Assembly: GCF_019972115.1 (NCBI RefSeq)
Contig: NZ_BPFJ01000002.1
Coordinates: 124,001-188,000 of the forward strand
Length of the DNA: 64,000 nt
Reading direction: 5' to 3'
Source of the DNA: Sulfurovum sp. TSL6
Lineage (GTDB): Bacteria; Campylobacterota; Campylobacteria; Campylobacterales; Sulfurovaceae
The position numbers and the translations under genes were made by a program. A model generated the notes under the pieces. That model saw nothing but the letters and a program-made list of their open reading frames with translations, did no database searches and was not told the DNA's origin. Below, piece after piece: positions 35,254-45,242 of the stretch. The first letter of the stretch is position 1; every line of letters begins with the position of its first letter.

Positions 35254-37107
35254 ATGGCAACAAAAGACAGTATGAAAAATATAGAAACATTAATTCAGTC
35301 TAAGAAAAAAGGTGATGTGGTTACATTAGAGAACATCGCAAAAGAATTTACCAAGCAACCGACTGCAGCACAAGCTAAAAAGATCCATAAACTTAGCTCA
35401 GATGCCAAAGTAGAAATCGTTTCTGCCTCAGAATATGCAAAGTTCATCACAACAAAAGAAAAGAAGCGAAGAGAAGATGCAAGAAAAAAACTTGCAGATG
35501 GCAGTACAGAAGATGAGTTTGATCTTCATAAGGAAAAAGAACTTCTTGAGTGGAGCCGTTCAGACAGCCCTGTCAGAATGTACTTACGTGAAATGGGGAA
35601 GATCCCTCTACTGACCAAAGAAGAGGAGGTTGATCTCTCCAAGCGTATTGAAGAGGGAGAAGATATCATCATCGATGCTATCTGTTCTGTTCCTTACCTT
35701 ATAGGCTATATCATCAACTATAAAGAACCTTTACTTAACCGTGAAAGACGTGTAAAAGAACTTTTCAAAAGCTTTGAAGATGACAAATCAGATAAAGATG
35801 ACTCTGACGATTCTGATGATTCTGATAATGAAACAGAAACAAATGCACCTAAAGATGACAAAAGAGTAAAACAAGTTGTTGAGAGCTTTAAGCGACTTGA
35901 AAAAGCAAAAAAAGAGTGGATGAAGGCACGTGAAGATCTAGATACATTTTTGGAAACAGAAGATGATGAAGTTAAGATCCTTCATGAACGTCTTAAAATT
36001 GCATTTAAGAAAGAAGCACTTAAAGCTGCACTTTTAAATCTCGGACCAACCTCTAAACTGATCAATGAACTCGTTAAAGCCATGGAAACTGCACTTAAAA
36101 GCGATGATAGTTTTGAGAAAGAGCTTAAACGTTTAGAGTATAAACTTCCACTTTTCAATGATACACTCAAAGCCAATCATAAAAAACTGCTTGACAATAT
36201 CATTAAGATGGATAAAGATGATATCATTGATGCCGTACCGGAGACGACTATGGTAAGCACGTATGTTGAGATCAAAAAACTTTTTGAGACCAGAGAAGCG
36301 AGTAAAGGAGGATTTGATCTTTCTGAAGAGAAACTCCAAGAGATTTTAGGACAGATCCGTCAAGGTAAAGCAAAAAGTGAAGTAGCGAAAACACGTATGG
36401 CAAAGTCTAACCTTAGATTGGTTGTTTCTATCGCTAAGCGTTATACAAACAGAGGACTTCCATTCCTTGACCTTATTCAAGAAGGGAACATCGGTCTTAT
36501 GAAAGCTGTTGATAAATTTGAATATGAAAAAGGATACAAATTTTCTACCTATGCAACATGGTGGATACGTCAGGCTATCTCTAGAGCCATTGCAGATCAG
36601 GCAAGAACCATTCGTATCCCTATTCACATGATAGAGACGATTAACCGTATCAATAAGATCATCAGAAAACACCTTCAGGAAACAGGAAAAGAGCCAGATC
36701 TTGATACAATCGCTGAAGAAGTAGGACTCTCTGTAGATAAAGTGAAGAATGTCATTAAAATCACTAAAGAGCCTGTGAGCCTTGAAACACCGGTAGGTGA
36801 TGAAGATGATGGTAGATTTGGTGATTTCATTGAAGATAAAACGACACTGAGCCCAACAGATGTAGTACTCAAAGATGACCTGAACAACCAGATAGATGAC
36901 GTACTTGATCAGCTTAACGAAAGAGAAAAAGCTGTTATCCGTATGCGTTTTGGTCTTCTTGAAGATGAAAGTGACAGAACACTTGAAGAAATAGGAAAAG
37001 AGCTAAGTGTGACACGTGAAAGAGTAAGACAGATAGAATCTTCTGCGATCAAAAAACTCAAACACCCTAAAGTAGGTCGTAAACTTAAAAACTATATCGA
37101 AGAATAA
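35254..37107 (+). CDS. rpoD: RNA polymerase primary sigma factor
   Basis: 617 residues. Region 1.1 occupies the start ([15 protein letters not shown]), region 1.2 includes [23 protein letters not shown], then a variable region, then regions 2.1-2.4 ([39 protein letters not shown]), region 3 and region 4.2 with [20 protein letters not shown]. It directs RNA polymerase to housekeeping promoters. The variable region carries an Asp/Ser-rich low-complexity insert around residues 174-196. Single gene, its own promoter. Confidence 0.97.
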   Translation: MATKDSMKNIETLIQSKKKGDVVTLENIAKEFTKQPTAAQAKKIHKLSSDAKVEIVSASEYAKFITTKEKKRREDARKKLADGSTEDEFDLHKEKELLEWSRSDSPVRMYLREMGKIPLLTKEEEVDLSKRIEEGEDIIIDAICSVPYLIGYIINYKEPLLNRERRVKELFKSFEDDKSDKDDSDDSDDSDNETETNAPKDDKRVKQVVESFKRLEKAKKEWMKAREDLDTFLETEDDEVKILHERLKIAFKKEALKAALLNLGPTSKLINELVKAMETALKSDDSFEKELKRLEYKLPLFNDTLKANHKKLLDNIIKMDKDDIIDAVPETTMVSTYVEIKKLFETREASKGGFDLSEEKLQEILGQIRQGKAKSEVAKTRMAKSNLRLVVSIAKRYTNRGLPFLDLIQEGNIGLMKAVDKFEYEKGYKFSTYATWWIRQAISRAIADQARTIRIPIHMIETINRINKIIRKHLQETGKEPDLDTIAEEVGLSVDKVKNVIKITKEPVSLETPVGDEDDGRFGDFIEDKTTLSPTDVVLKDDLNNQIDDVLDQLNEREKAVIRMRFGLLEDESDRTLEEIGKELSVTRERVRQIESSAIKKLKHPKVGRKLKNYIEE

Positions 37108-37121
37108 TACTTATTCTTTAT

Positions 37122-37195
37122 CTACTTTTCTAGAAAAGTAGGTAAAAGTCATCACTGCTCTCGAATCGCTTCGCTTACAAAGGCGTTCGCAGTGA
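37122..37195. repeat. Dispersed hairpin repeat, copy 3, with 20-bp palindrome
   Basis: The hairpin core 37152-37195 has stem TCACTGC/GCAGTGA and a 30-base loop shared with copy 2. A perfect 20-base palindrome (CTACTTTTCT then AGAAAAGTAG, 37122-37141) occupies the position of the A/T-rich flank in the other copies. It follows rpoD by 14 bases and may act as its 3' end. Confidence 0.7.
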
Positions 37196-37220
37196 CATAA
37201 TTTATAAAAGAGAGAATATC

Positions 37221-37979
37221 GTGTCTGAACCTAGATTTTTTGCCCTGATTATAGGTACAGAGATCCTTAACCGTCGAAGGGCTGATAAGCACTTTGACTT
37301 TGTTACCAGAGCTTTAGCACAAAAAGGCCACACTCTTACCGGATCATTAATTATCGAAGATGATCCTGCACTTATTGTTCAAACGATCAAATTCATTGCC
37401 TCACAGGAAAATGCTGTACTCTTCTCTTTTGGCGGTATAGGTTCTACACCCGATGACCATACCAGAAAATGTGCAGCCATGGCACTGAGAGACGGAACCC
37501 TTTATATACATGAAGAAGCCAAAGAGATCATTGTCAACAAACTTGGTGAAAAAGCCTATCCCTACTCTGTCCGTATGGCAGAACTCCCTGAAGGTGCAAC
37601 ACTTTTAGAGAATCCTGTCAATCAAATGCCTGCATTTGCATTGGATGAGCGCTACTATTTTATGCCTGGATTTCCGGAAATGAGTCATCCTATGGTAGAG
37701 AAGATACTTGCAAAACTGCTGCCGAACAAAAGAGAGTATCATCGTCACACCCTTACCGCACTGTGCAAAGAGAATATATTTATAGAAGTCATGGAAAACA
37801 TGCCAAAAGAGGTGGAGTTTTCTTCCTTGCCCAAGTTATATTCTGACGGGTGGAGGGTTTCCATCTCTGTGGCATCCACCGATGCAAAACTGGCATTGAA
37901 GTCTTTTAATAAATATATAGAAATACTTGAAAACAAGAAGATAGTCTATAGTCTGCATGACACACACAATGAAGAGTAA
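37221..37979 (+). CDS. CinA/MoaB-like molybdopterin-binding domain protein
   Basis: 252 residues from a GTG with AGAGAG upstream. The N-terminal MoCF domain is clear: ALIIGTEILNRRRADKHF, then SFGGIGSTPDDHTRKCAA, and YFMPGFPEMSHPM. This matches the COG1058 part of CinA without the C-terminal nicotinamide-nucleotide amidohydrolase domain; the last ~90 residues form a small separate domain. Likely acts on nucleotide metabolites or molybdopterin; the exact reaction is unknown. It follows rpoD and leads into an MFS gene. Confidence 0.85.
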   Translation: MSEPRFFALIIGTEILNRRRADKHFDFVTRALAQKGHTLTGSLIIEDDPALIVQTIKFIASQENAVLFSFGGIGSTPDDHTRKCAAMALRDGTLYIHEEAKEIIVNKLGEKAYPYSVRMAELPEGATLLENPVNQMPAFALDERYYFMPGFPEMSHPMVEKILAKLLPNKREYHRHTLTALCKENIFIEVMENMPKEVEFSSLPKLYSDGWRVSISVASTDAKLALKSFNKYIEILENKKIVYSLHDTHNEE

Positions 37980-37990
37980 TTAAAAAATAG

Positions 37991-39190
37991 ATGACGTATA
38001 TAGAAACACTTAAACACCCTGTTATTGCACGACTTTCCCTCATACAACTCATCTCCTATTTTGGTACATGGTTTTCACAAGTAGCCATTTTTTCGATGAT
38101 CGTTGCCTACGGTGCAAGTGAAGTCACTGTAGCCCTTACTGCCGCTATGGCAATGTTCCCCGCTGTTATCCTTGCTCCCCTCATAGGTATCATCATAGAC
38201 CGCATAGACTTTAAAAAACTCATGCTGATACTTCTACTCATTGAAATAGTGATGACCCTCGGGTTTATTTTTATCAATTCACTCGAATATATATGGGTTT
38301 TAATGCTACTCATATTTTTACGCTCATCGGCTGCTTCGATGCTATTCTCTGCCGAGATGACACTTTTTCCTAAACTCGTACAAGGGAAAATGCTGAAAAA
38401 CACCAATGAGATACACTCAATCATCTGGTCATTCTGTTATGCATCAGGTATGGCAGCAGGAGGCTTGGCGACACATTTTATGGGCTTTGATACGGCATTT
38501 ATGATAGATGCACTCTTATATGGTATCGCGGTACTGCTCCTGCTTGGTCTAAAACTCTCTCTTGAAAAAGTAACTCATATTGACTCAAGTTGGAAAATGT
38601 TCAAAGATGGATTTAGCTATCTCATAGCCAATAAAAAGATCCTTCACCTCATCTTACTGCATGCTGCCATAGGACTTACCAGTTTTGATGCCCTTATCAC
38701 GCTGCTCGCAGATTTTAAGTATAAAGAATTTATCGCTGTCCCGCTTGCCATAGGTTGGATGAACGCTACTAGAGCCATAGGATTGATGATAGGGCCTTTT
38801 ATCATCAGTAGAATCATTTCAAAAGAGAATTTACACTACTTTTTCGTGATGCAGGGGCTTGCGATCATACTCTGGTCCATGCTGGAATACAATTTCTATC
38901 TGGCACTTATGGCACTTTTTATCATGGGTCTATTCATTACAACACTTTGGTCATACACATACCTCCTTATCCAGGAAGAGACAGATGCACATTATATGGG
39001 AAGGGTCATTTCTTACAATGATATGTTCTTCATGCTTTCCAATGTCGCCACAGCTATGTTTATAGGATATGCATCCAAGTGGGGCTTATCACTTGAAGGC
39101 ATCACTTTTACTTTAGGTTTTGGATTTATAGTGGTTGCAGTGTATTATATTTGGTTCAAAAAACGGTATCTTGATGAAGAAAACAAATAG
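37991..39190 (+). CDS. MFS transporter
   Basis: 399 residues with about 12 predicted membrane helices in two halves. The loop after helix 2 reads PLIGIIIDRIDFKKLM, close to the MFS GxxxDRxxRR pattern. The family resembles MFS_3/enterobactin-exporter-like permeases (TsgA/EntS type). Substrate cannot be told; an efflux role is the usual guess for this subfamily. It starts 11 bases after the CinA-like gene and its last 17 bases overlap the DTW gene. Confidence 0.85.
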   Translation: MTYIETLKHPVIARLSLIQLISYFGTWFSQVAIFSMIVAYGASEVTVALTAAMAMFPAVILAPLIGIIIDRIDFKKLMLILLLIEIVMTLGFIFINSLEYIWVLMLLIFLRSSAASMLFSAEMTLFPKLVQGKMLKNTNEIHSIIWSFCYASGMAAGGLATHFMGFDTAFMIDALLYGIAVLLLLGLKLSLEKVTHIDSSWKMFKDGFSYLIANKKILHLILLHAAIGLTSFDALITLLADFKYKEFIAVPLAIGWMNATRAIGLMIGPFIISRIISKENLHYFFVMQGLAIILWSMLEYNFYLALMALFIMGLFITTLWSYTYLLIQEETDAHYMGRVISYNDMFFMLSNVATAMFIGYASKWGLSLEGITFTLGFGFIVVAVYYIWFKKRYLDEENK

Positions 39191-39782
39191 AAACGTCTGC
39201 TACAATTGCTACCGGCCTCAAACCTCATGTATGTGCAAATACATTACGCCTATAGAAACCAATACACGATTTGTCATCTTGATGCATCCAAAAGAGTTTA
39301 AAAAAACCAAAAATGGTACAGGTCACTTTACAAACCTCTCTTTAGAAAATTGTGAAATCCATGTAGGCATTGATTTTACAGAACATAAAGCCATCAACCA
39401 TATCATAAACGATCCGTCCAATACCTGTTACATTCTCTACCCGCATGAAAGAAGTATCAATCTCAATGAAGCATCCATCGCTGAGAAACAAAAGAACACA
39501 GTCATTTTTCTTATAGACTCTACCTGGCCCTGCTCGAGGGCCATTCTCACTGCCAGTCCCAATATTGACATGTTGCCAAAAGTCAGTTTTACCCATACAG
39601 AAGTCTCAAAATTCACATTTAAAGAACAACCAAAGGAGTACTGCCTCAGTACCATGGAGTCGACTTTATGTGTCTTAAAACTTTTAAACACGCATCAAAT
39701 GGAAGAGATAGAAAATAAAAAGTTAGATCAATTTTTACTTCCCTTTGAAAAGATGGTGGAATACCAACTCTCTTGTGTGTGA
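39174..39782 (+). CDS. DTW-domain tRNA-uridine aminocarboxypropyltransferase
   Basis: 202 residues from MKKTNRNVCYNCYRPQTSCMC, inside the end of the MFS gene. The N-terminal Cys cluster (CYNCYRPQTSCMC) and the DSTW motif (IDSTWPCSRAI) are those of DTW proteins such as TapT, which add an aminocarboxypropyl group from SAM to tRNA uridine (acp3U). The later STMESTLCVLKLL block is also conserved. A start codon 39 bases upstream is in frame but lies deeper in the MFS gene and would add an unrelated leader. Confidence 0.88.
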   Translation: MKKTNRNVCYNCYRPQTSCMCKYITPIETNTRFVILMHPKEFKKTKNGTGHFTNLSLENCEIHVGIDFTEHKAINHIINDPSNTCYILYPHERSINLNEASIAEKQKNTVIFLIDSTWPCSRAILTASPNIDMLPKVSFTHTEVSKFTFKEQPKEYCLSTMESTLCVLKLLNTHQMEEIENKKLDQFLLPFEKMVEYQLSCV

Positions 39783-39796
39783 AGGGATTGTTAAAT

Positions 39797-40693
39797 CTAT
39801 AGGAGTTTAAATAAGACTGCTGTAGTAAAAAAAGAGAGCAGTATCCCATAACCGACGATAGCGGAACTGAGTCTTGGAGCCAGTCCTGACAAAGAAGCCA
39901 TCGCTCCTGCTGTGACCATCGGTGCCATGCCTGCTTCCATTACAGATACACTTGCTGCCAGATTGGTCCATCCTGCCATAGCCACCAGTGCCAGTGCGAT
40001 CATAGGGGCGATCAACAATTTTATGAACAGTGCCATAGCAAAAGGTCGTATTTCGTGTCCAGGAAGTTTGAGTTGTAGTTGCAGTCCCACTGCGACCAAA
40101 GCAATGGGTACGATCGTATTGGCGAACATGACTAAGACTTTTGAGATCGCATCAGGGAAAGGTGTACCTATCAACAACAATGCAATGATCAATGAAATAA
40201 ATGGTGGAAATGTCAGGATCTTTACGGCCATGATCTGTACATTGATCTCACTTTTATTTGAGTAATACGCTGCGACAAATATACCATAAGTTGCCAGAGC
40301 TAAAAAAGTACCCAGTTGGTCATACACCAAGATAAAAGGCAATGCTTCATCACCCAAATAGGCATTGATGATCGGTATCCCTAAAAAAGAGGAGTTCGTA
40401 AGCACAGCCACAAGCATGAGTGCACCTGTAATTTCTTTACTAAAATGAATTTTCTTGGAAATCAACAGTGTGAGGATCGCTGTCACAGTCATAACGACCC
40501 AAGCAATGATCACAGGAATTAAAATATCCATAGAAAGCGTTAGTTTAGGTATTTGCAGGAGAATCATGGCCGGGAGAGAAATAAAGATCACAAATTTATT
40601 TAATATCGCTGCGGCTTCTTCAGGAAAGATCCCTAGTCTCTTGAATCCATACCCGATGGTAAGCGCCAAAACGATCAGTATAAAATTTTCCAT
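39797..40693 (-). CDS. AEC-family auxin-efflux-carrier-like permease
   Basis: 298 residues with about ten membrane helices in two five-helix repeats. Typical AEC segments: GYGFKRLGIFPEEAAAILNKFVIFISLPAMILL at the start, NSSFLGIPIINAYLGDEALPF, and a C-terminal SVSVMEAGMAPMVTAGAMA block. Bacterial members export or import dicarboxylates such as malate or malonate; the substrate here is not clear. It lies downstream of acs on the same strand after a hairpin, and converges on the DTW gene. Confidence 0.88.
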   Translation of the reverse strand: MENFILIVLALTIGYGFKRLGIFPEEAAAILNKFVIFISLPAMILLQIPKLTLSMDILIPVIIAWVVMTVTAILTLLISKKIHFSKEITGALMLVAVLTNSSFLGIPIINAYLGDEALPFILVYDQLGTFLALATYGIFVAAYYSNKSEINVQIMAVKILTFPPFISLIIALLLIGTPFPDAISKVLVMFANTIVPIALVAVGLQLQLKLPGHEIRPFAMALFIKLLIAPMIALALVAMAGWTNLAASVSVMEAGMAPMVTAGAMASLSGLAPRLSSAIVGYGILLSFFTTAVLFKLL

Positions 40694-40724
40694 ATATTTG
40701 TCTTAAATCATCTTTCTTTTGTAT

Positions 40725-40767
40725 GCTTACCCTCACACTCTTTAAGCAGAGAGGATAAGCGGTAAGC
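40725..40767 (-). terminator. Hairpin just after acs
   Basis: On the minus strand, right after the acs stop, arms GCTTACC and GGTAAGC (7 bp perfect) enclose a second small stem (CTCT/AGAG). No clear T-run follows, so the terminator call is tentative. Confidence 0.45.
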
Positions 40768-40768
40768 C

Positions 40769-42733
40769 TTATGCGTTAACAAGGGCCTCTATCTGACCTA
40801 CAACAGTTGGATCTTCAAGTGTAGAAGTATCTTGAGTGATCTTTTCACCTTTTGCCAGTGCTCTGAGTATCCTTCTCATGATCTTTCCTGATCTGGTTTT
40901 TGGGAGGTCTGGAACAAAGACCATATCATCACATAGTGCGATGTTTCCGATCTCAGTTTTAATGATCGCGTTGATCTCTTTCATCGTCTCCAGTTCATTT
41001 GCTGCATCATCTTTATGCTCTGCAGGTACAGATTTGAGTACGATATAGGCAAAAATTCCTTCTCCCTTAAGCTCATGCGGCTTACCTACAACTGCTACCG
41101 CAGCTACATTCTCATGCTTTTTGATCGCGGCTTCTACTTCAGCTGTACCCATACGGTGTCCAGATACATTGATCACATCATCTGTACGACCAGTGATCGT
41201 AATATAACCGTTTTCACCATAGATTGCACCGTCACCTGTAAAGTATACCGGCTTACCCTCTTTTGTCACATCACCGAAGTATGACTTTTTGAACCTTTCA
41301 TCATCACCCCATACACCACGGATCTGTGACGGCCAAGGGCGTGTAACACACATATATCCGCTTTCACCTTCACCTACTTTTTCACCCGTTTCAGGGTCAA
41401 GTATCTCAGCCATGATTCCCGGTAACGGAAGTGTTGCACATGCAGGCTTGATAGGTGTCGCACCAGGAAGCGGAGAAACGATGTGTCCGCCAGTCTCCGT
41501 TTGCCAGTATGTATCTACGATCGCACACTTACTTTGACCTACTTCTTCATAATACCATTTCCATGCAGGAGGATCGATAGGCTCTCCTACCGTTCCAAGT
41601 ACTTTGAGACTTGAGAGATCATATTTAGCCGGTTCTTCTTCTCCCATTTTATGCAATACACGTATCGCTGTTGGTGCTGTATAGAACTGGTTGACTTTAT
41701 GTTCTTCTACCATTTTCCAAGGACGGCCTGCATCAGGGAAGGTAATCACACCTTCAAACATGATTGTGGTCGCTCCCATTGCAAGCGGTCCATAGACGAT
41801 GTAGGTATGCCCTGTGATCCAGCCGATATCTGCCGTACACCAGTAGGTATCATTTTGTTTTACATCAAAGACCCATTCCATCGTCATTTGTGCCCAAAGA
41901 ATATATCCGGCTGTATTGTGTTGTACCCCTTTTGGTTTTCCCGTACTACCAGAAGTATAGAGCAAGAAGAGAGGATCTTCACTCTCCATAGGTTCTGCAT
42001 CACATTGAGCAGTTTTGCTTTGTATAAGTTCATTGTACGAATAGTCACGTCCTTCTACCCATGTCACATCTTCATGGTTTCTCTCCACAACCAACACTTT
42101 TTCAACCGGTGTTTTACCTGTCAGTGCTTCATCTACCACAGGTTTTAGCATATAAGGTTTTGTTTTTCTATAAGCACCGTCAGCCGTGATCACCACTTTC
42201 GCCTCTGCATCTTCTATCCTGTCACGCAGTGCTTCTGAAGAGAACCCGCCAAATACGATAGAGTGGATCGCACCGATACGTGCACAGGCAAGCATTGCAT
42301 AAGCAGCCTCAGGGATCATCGGCATATAGATCACGACTCTATCACCTTTTTGTACACCGAAATCTTCTTTAAGCAGATTGGCAAATTTATTTACTTCTTC
42401 ATAGAGATCAAGATAAGTGATCACTTGCTTGTCACCTCTGTCACCTTCAAAAATGATCGCTGCTTTATTTTTCTGTGTCTCTAGATGTCGGTCGATACAT
42501 TGGTGTGTAACATTGAGTTTTCCACCATCGAACCATTTGACGAACGGTGCATTGGACTCATCCAATACCGTAGTGTACGGTTCGAACCAATCGATCTTCT
42601 CATCTGCAAATTCTTTCCAGAAACCTTCATAATCATCCGTCGCCTTTTTTACCAAAGCATGGTATGCATCCATATTTTTTATTCTTGCATCTTTTGCAAA
42701 TTCAGGGTTTGGTTGATAGAGTTCTTTTAACAT
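40769..42733 (-). CDS. acs: Acetyl-CoA synthetase
   Basis: 654 residues, standard. ATP-binding [11 protein letters not shown], the [11 protein letters not shown] core, [28 protein letters not shown] hinge, and C-terminal [11 protein letters not shown] whose Lys is the acetylation-controlled catalytic residue. It converts acetate, ATP and CoA to acetyl-CoA. It is the last gene of a co-directional run that includes the acetate symporter ActP, so imported acetate is activated at once. No unusual feature in the sequence. Confidence 0.97.
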   Translation of the reverse strand: MLKELYQPNPEFAKDARIKNMDAYHALVKKATDDYEGFWKEFADEKIDWFEPYTTVLDESNAPFVKWFDGGKLNVTHQCIDRHLETQKNKAAIIFEGDRGDKQVITYLDLYEEVNKFANLLKEDFGVQKGDRVVIYMPMIPEAAYAMLACARIGAIHSIVFGGFSSEALRDRIEDAEAKVVITADGAYRKTKPYMLKPVVDEALTGKTPVEKVLVVERNHEDVTWVEGRDYSYNELIQSKTAQCDAEPMESEDPLFLLYTSGSTGKPKGVQHNTAGYILWAQMTMEWVFDVKQNDTYWCTADIGWITGHTYIVYGPLAMGATTIMFEGVITFPDAGRPWKMVEEHKVNQFYTAPTAIRVLHKMGEEEPAKYDLSSLKVLGTVGEPIDPPAWKWYYEEVGQSKCAIVDTYWQTETGGHIVSPLPGATPIKPACATLPLPGIMAEILDPETGEKVGEGESGYMCVTRPWPSQIRGVWGDDERFKKSYFGDVTKEGKPVYFTGDGAIYGENGYITITGRTDDVINVSGHRMGTAEVEAAIKKHENVAAVAVVGKPHELKGEGIFAYIVLKSVPAEHKDDAANELETMKEINAIIKTEIGNIALCDDMVFVPDLPKTRSGKIMRRILRALAKGEKITQDTSTLEDPTVVGQIEALVNA

Positions 42734-42752
42734 TGTTTCTCCTATATAATCA

Positions 42753-43367
42753 TTATTTTAATTTCGTTGTATTTTTTAATTTAAGATAGATCAAAGCCGT
42801 CATAATGGCATCATCTAATGCATCATGGGCTTGAAGTTTTGGTAGATCCAAATCTTCCAAGATCGTATTGAACCGCAGATCTATATTTCCTTGTGGTATA
42901 GCAGGGATCTTTTTATCATAATAGATCGCTGATACCTCTTCTTGTGTATTGGGTATGGTAATACCATACATCGGCTTGATATATTTATTGACCATAGCCA
43001 CATCAAACTCCAGGTAGTAACCTACCAAAGGTCTGTTCCCGATATAATAAAGAAACTTCTCTATTGCCTCTTGAAGAGGGATCGCCCCGTAAAGATCACA
43101 ATTCCTTATCTGATGGATCGTGATACTTTTAGGATCGATCTCTTTATCCTGATCGATATAGATATGTATCGCTTCATCCGTAAGAATTCTATTACCTTTT
43201 ATCTTGACTGCTCCGATCGAAATAATGTCATCCGTTTTGGGATCAAGACCCGTGGTCTCACAGTCAAAAACGACCATCTCATCGGTAGGCACGTCATCAA
43301 ATAAAAAGGTAAAGCGTTCATCCTTAAGATGTTTGAAGTTCCACTTCTTTTTTAATGATGTAAACAT
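42753..43367 (-). CDS. DnaQ-like 3'-5' exonuclease
   Basis: 204 residues. Exo I motif [23 protein letters not shown] near residue 34, Exo II around [14 protein letters not shown], Exo III near [18 protein letters not shown]: all metal-binding acids (D, E, D, D) and the His of the DEDDh type are present. The ATG follows the stop of the DUF294 gene without a gap (TAAATG). The same exonuclease-DUF294 pairing is seen in other proteobacteria and is thought to be a signalling unit; its substrate is unknown. Confidence 0.85.
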   Translation of the reverse strand: MFTSLKKKWNFKHLKDERFTFLFDDVPTDEMVVFDCETTGLDPKTDDIISIGAVKIKGNRILTDEAIHIYIDQDKEIDPKSITIHQIRNCDLYGAIPLQEAIEKFLYYIGNRPLVGYYLEFDVAMVNKYIKPMYGITIPNTQEEVSAIYYDKKIPAIPQGNIDLRFNTILEDLDLPKLQAHDALDDAIMTALIYLKLKNTTKLK

Positions 43368-45194
43368 TTAACCTACTATAGAAAGATGAAAGTGATAACT
43401 TACTATCTTTTTAAACTTATTCACTGTTTTGAGTGCCTCTTTTAAAAGGTCACGTTCAAGCTTTCCTATGTTGACCACAGAGATATAGTTATCTATCTTC
43501 TCCCCTTTTGCCAGCTGCGAAAGTTGAGAATGGAGTCTCAGTGTAGTGAATACTTCCAGTGCTTCCATCAACTCTGTCGCATCCTCTTTACTCAAAAAAC
43601 CACTATTATTCAGCGCTTTGATACGCAGGGTTGTATTGGTCGCTCTGATCTGATGTTCCAAAGCCAATGCACGTACCCCATGGATCAATGCAAAAAGAGC
43701 ACCTTTTTTGATATCTATCTCATTCTTATGTGCTTTATCATGCACAAATTGAGAAAACAGTCCCAGTGGAGACTCAAACGTTTCGATCGCTCTTGCAAAA
43801 TGCATGAGGATCGACGGGGTTTGTTCCACTTTATGAAAGAGATAATCGATCAATTCCGTATGCAGTGACAGTTTTCCGGCAACAGGGGTAGAGTCAAAGA
43901 AAATAGCCATATCCATAAATTTCTCATACGTTGGTGCTTCCATCCAGTCATAGATATCTTCTTTGTATGCTTCGATCGGTTTGCACCACTTTGGATTGAT
44001 CATCATGATCTCACCTTCACAGCGCGGAAAACCTATCTCGTCAAGGACTTCGATAAATCTCTGTGTCACAGATGCTGCATCCTGAGGCATAAAACCTTTC
44101 TCAAAGACAAGTGCATTATCCTGGTCTGTTCTTAGGATCTGTGAAGCACGCCCTTCACTTCCCAGGAGGATGAGGGTACATTTATCATGCCATGTATGAG
44201 GGATGATCATTTTAAAGAGTTTCATATACATTTTTCTGTTGATCTCAGAGACCAACTTGGCAATATAGCGGCTTTTTACCCCTTTTGCATGCAGTGCACC
44301 TATCATCACATTCAAACGTTTGGCGGCGGCAACCACATTCTCAAGCTTTTGTGCTCTCTCCATTTGAACCGTAATAAGATGGGACTGATTGGAAAAGAAG
44401 CTCAAAAGATCAACAAGTTCAAGTATGCCTAGAACATTGTTGTCATCATCCAACACAGGAAGGTGTTTGATACTGTGTTCTGTCATCAAGAGTAAAATGT
44501 TAAAAAGAAGTTCTCCATTTTTAACGGAAATGGCAGGATAGCTTTGTATCTGAGAGATATTTTCTAAACTTTTTTCCTCTTTTTGGAGAATATAGTATCT
44601 GAAATCTGCATCGGTCACAATGCCATACCCTTCATCATTTTGAACCAGTAAACAGCTTGCACCCTCTTCATCCATACGCTTCAGTGAATCAACGATAGAA
44701 ACATTGGACGCAATGACACATGCTTTATGCAAAATAGATTCATCCAGCCTTGCTATCATCAAGTCGCTCATAGAAGCATATTCTTTCTTCTCTTTAAGCA
44801 ACTCGATACGTTCTACGATACTTGAAAAGAAATAATGTTTAAAATCCTTATTGCTTTCACAAATATCCAGGAATGATGCCTTTGGAATCTCAAAACATAT
44901 CAATTCTTCTGTCACTTTGTAACTATACTCGGAAGGTTGATCTTCAATGATCTCAATACCACCAAAAATATCATGGGTATGATACATATCAATATGTTCT
45001 TCATTCTCATCAAATACTTCAACGATACCTTTTATCACAACAAAAAGGTTTTCAGGCGTTTTATCTTTACCTATGAGCACTGTGTCATTAGGATAATAGA
45101 CGATCTGTGCATCGTTTTTGATATGATCAAATTCTTTTTTAGTTAAGAGTGTAAATGGTAGATGTGTCTTTATATTTTCGAATAATGTTATCAC
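43368..45194 (-). CDS. cNMP-binding/CBS/DUF294 nucleotidyltransferase-like regulator
   Basis: 608 residues with four parts: an N-terminal cyclic-nucleotide-binding-like domain (1-130, NTVLIGKDKTPENLFVVIKGIVEVFDE), a CBS pair (about 150-275), the DUF294 nucleotidyltransferase-like domain (ILLGSEGRASQILRTDQDNALVF near residue 345, with the DxD-like DQD), and a C-terminal helical DUF294_C domain. The architecture suggests a sensor coupled to protein or nucleotide modification (GlnD-like uridylyltransferase relatives). Set between actP and acs, it probably tunes acetate metabolism. Cytoplasmic. Confidence 0.88.
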   Translation of the reverse strand: MITLFENIKTHLPFTLLTKKEFDHIKNDAQIVYYPNDTVLIGKDKTPENLFVVIKGIVEVFDENEEHIDMYHTHDIFGGIEIIEDQPSEYSYKVTEELICFEIPKASFLDICESNKDFKHYFFSSIVERIELLKEKKEYASMSDLMIARLDESILHKACVIASNVSIVDSLKRMDEEGASCLLVQNDEGYGIVTDADFRYYILQKEEKSLENISQIQSYPAISVKNGELLFNILLLMTEHSIKHLPVLDDDNNVLGILELVDLLSFFSNQSHLITVQMERAQKLENVVAAAKRLNVMIGALHAKGVKSRYIAKLVSEINRKMYMKLFKMIIPHTWHDKCTLILLGSEGRASQILRTDQDNALVFEKGFMPQDAASVTQRFIEVLDEIGFPRCEGEIMMINPKWCKPIEAYKEDIYDWMEAPTYEKFMDMAIFFDSTPVAGKLSLHTELIDYLFHKVEQTPSILMHFARAIETFESPLGLFSQFVHDKAHKNEIDIKKGALFALIHGVRALALEHQIRATNTTLRIKALNNSGFLSKEDATELMEALEVFTTLRLHSQLSQLAKGEKIDNYISVVNIGKLERDLLKEALKTVNKFKKIVSYHFHLSIVG

Positions 45195-45213
45195 TTCACC
45201 TTCCTATCTATGA

Positions 45214-45232
45214 CCAAGGCCAAAGGCCTTGG
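45214..45232. repeat. Hairpin between actP and the DUF294 gene
   Basis: Perfect 8-bp stem CCAAGGCC/GGCCTTGG with an AAA loop, starting about 10 bases after the actP stop on the minus strand. No T-run, so rather an mRNA-stability or partial-attenuation hairpin than a full terminator. Confidence 0.6.
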
Positions 45233-45242
45233 TAAATGTTCA

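Noticed and set aside
45214-45232. Intrinsic terminator between actP and the DUF294 gene
   Set aside because: Good stem but no T-run on either strand; listed only as a hairpin.
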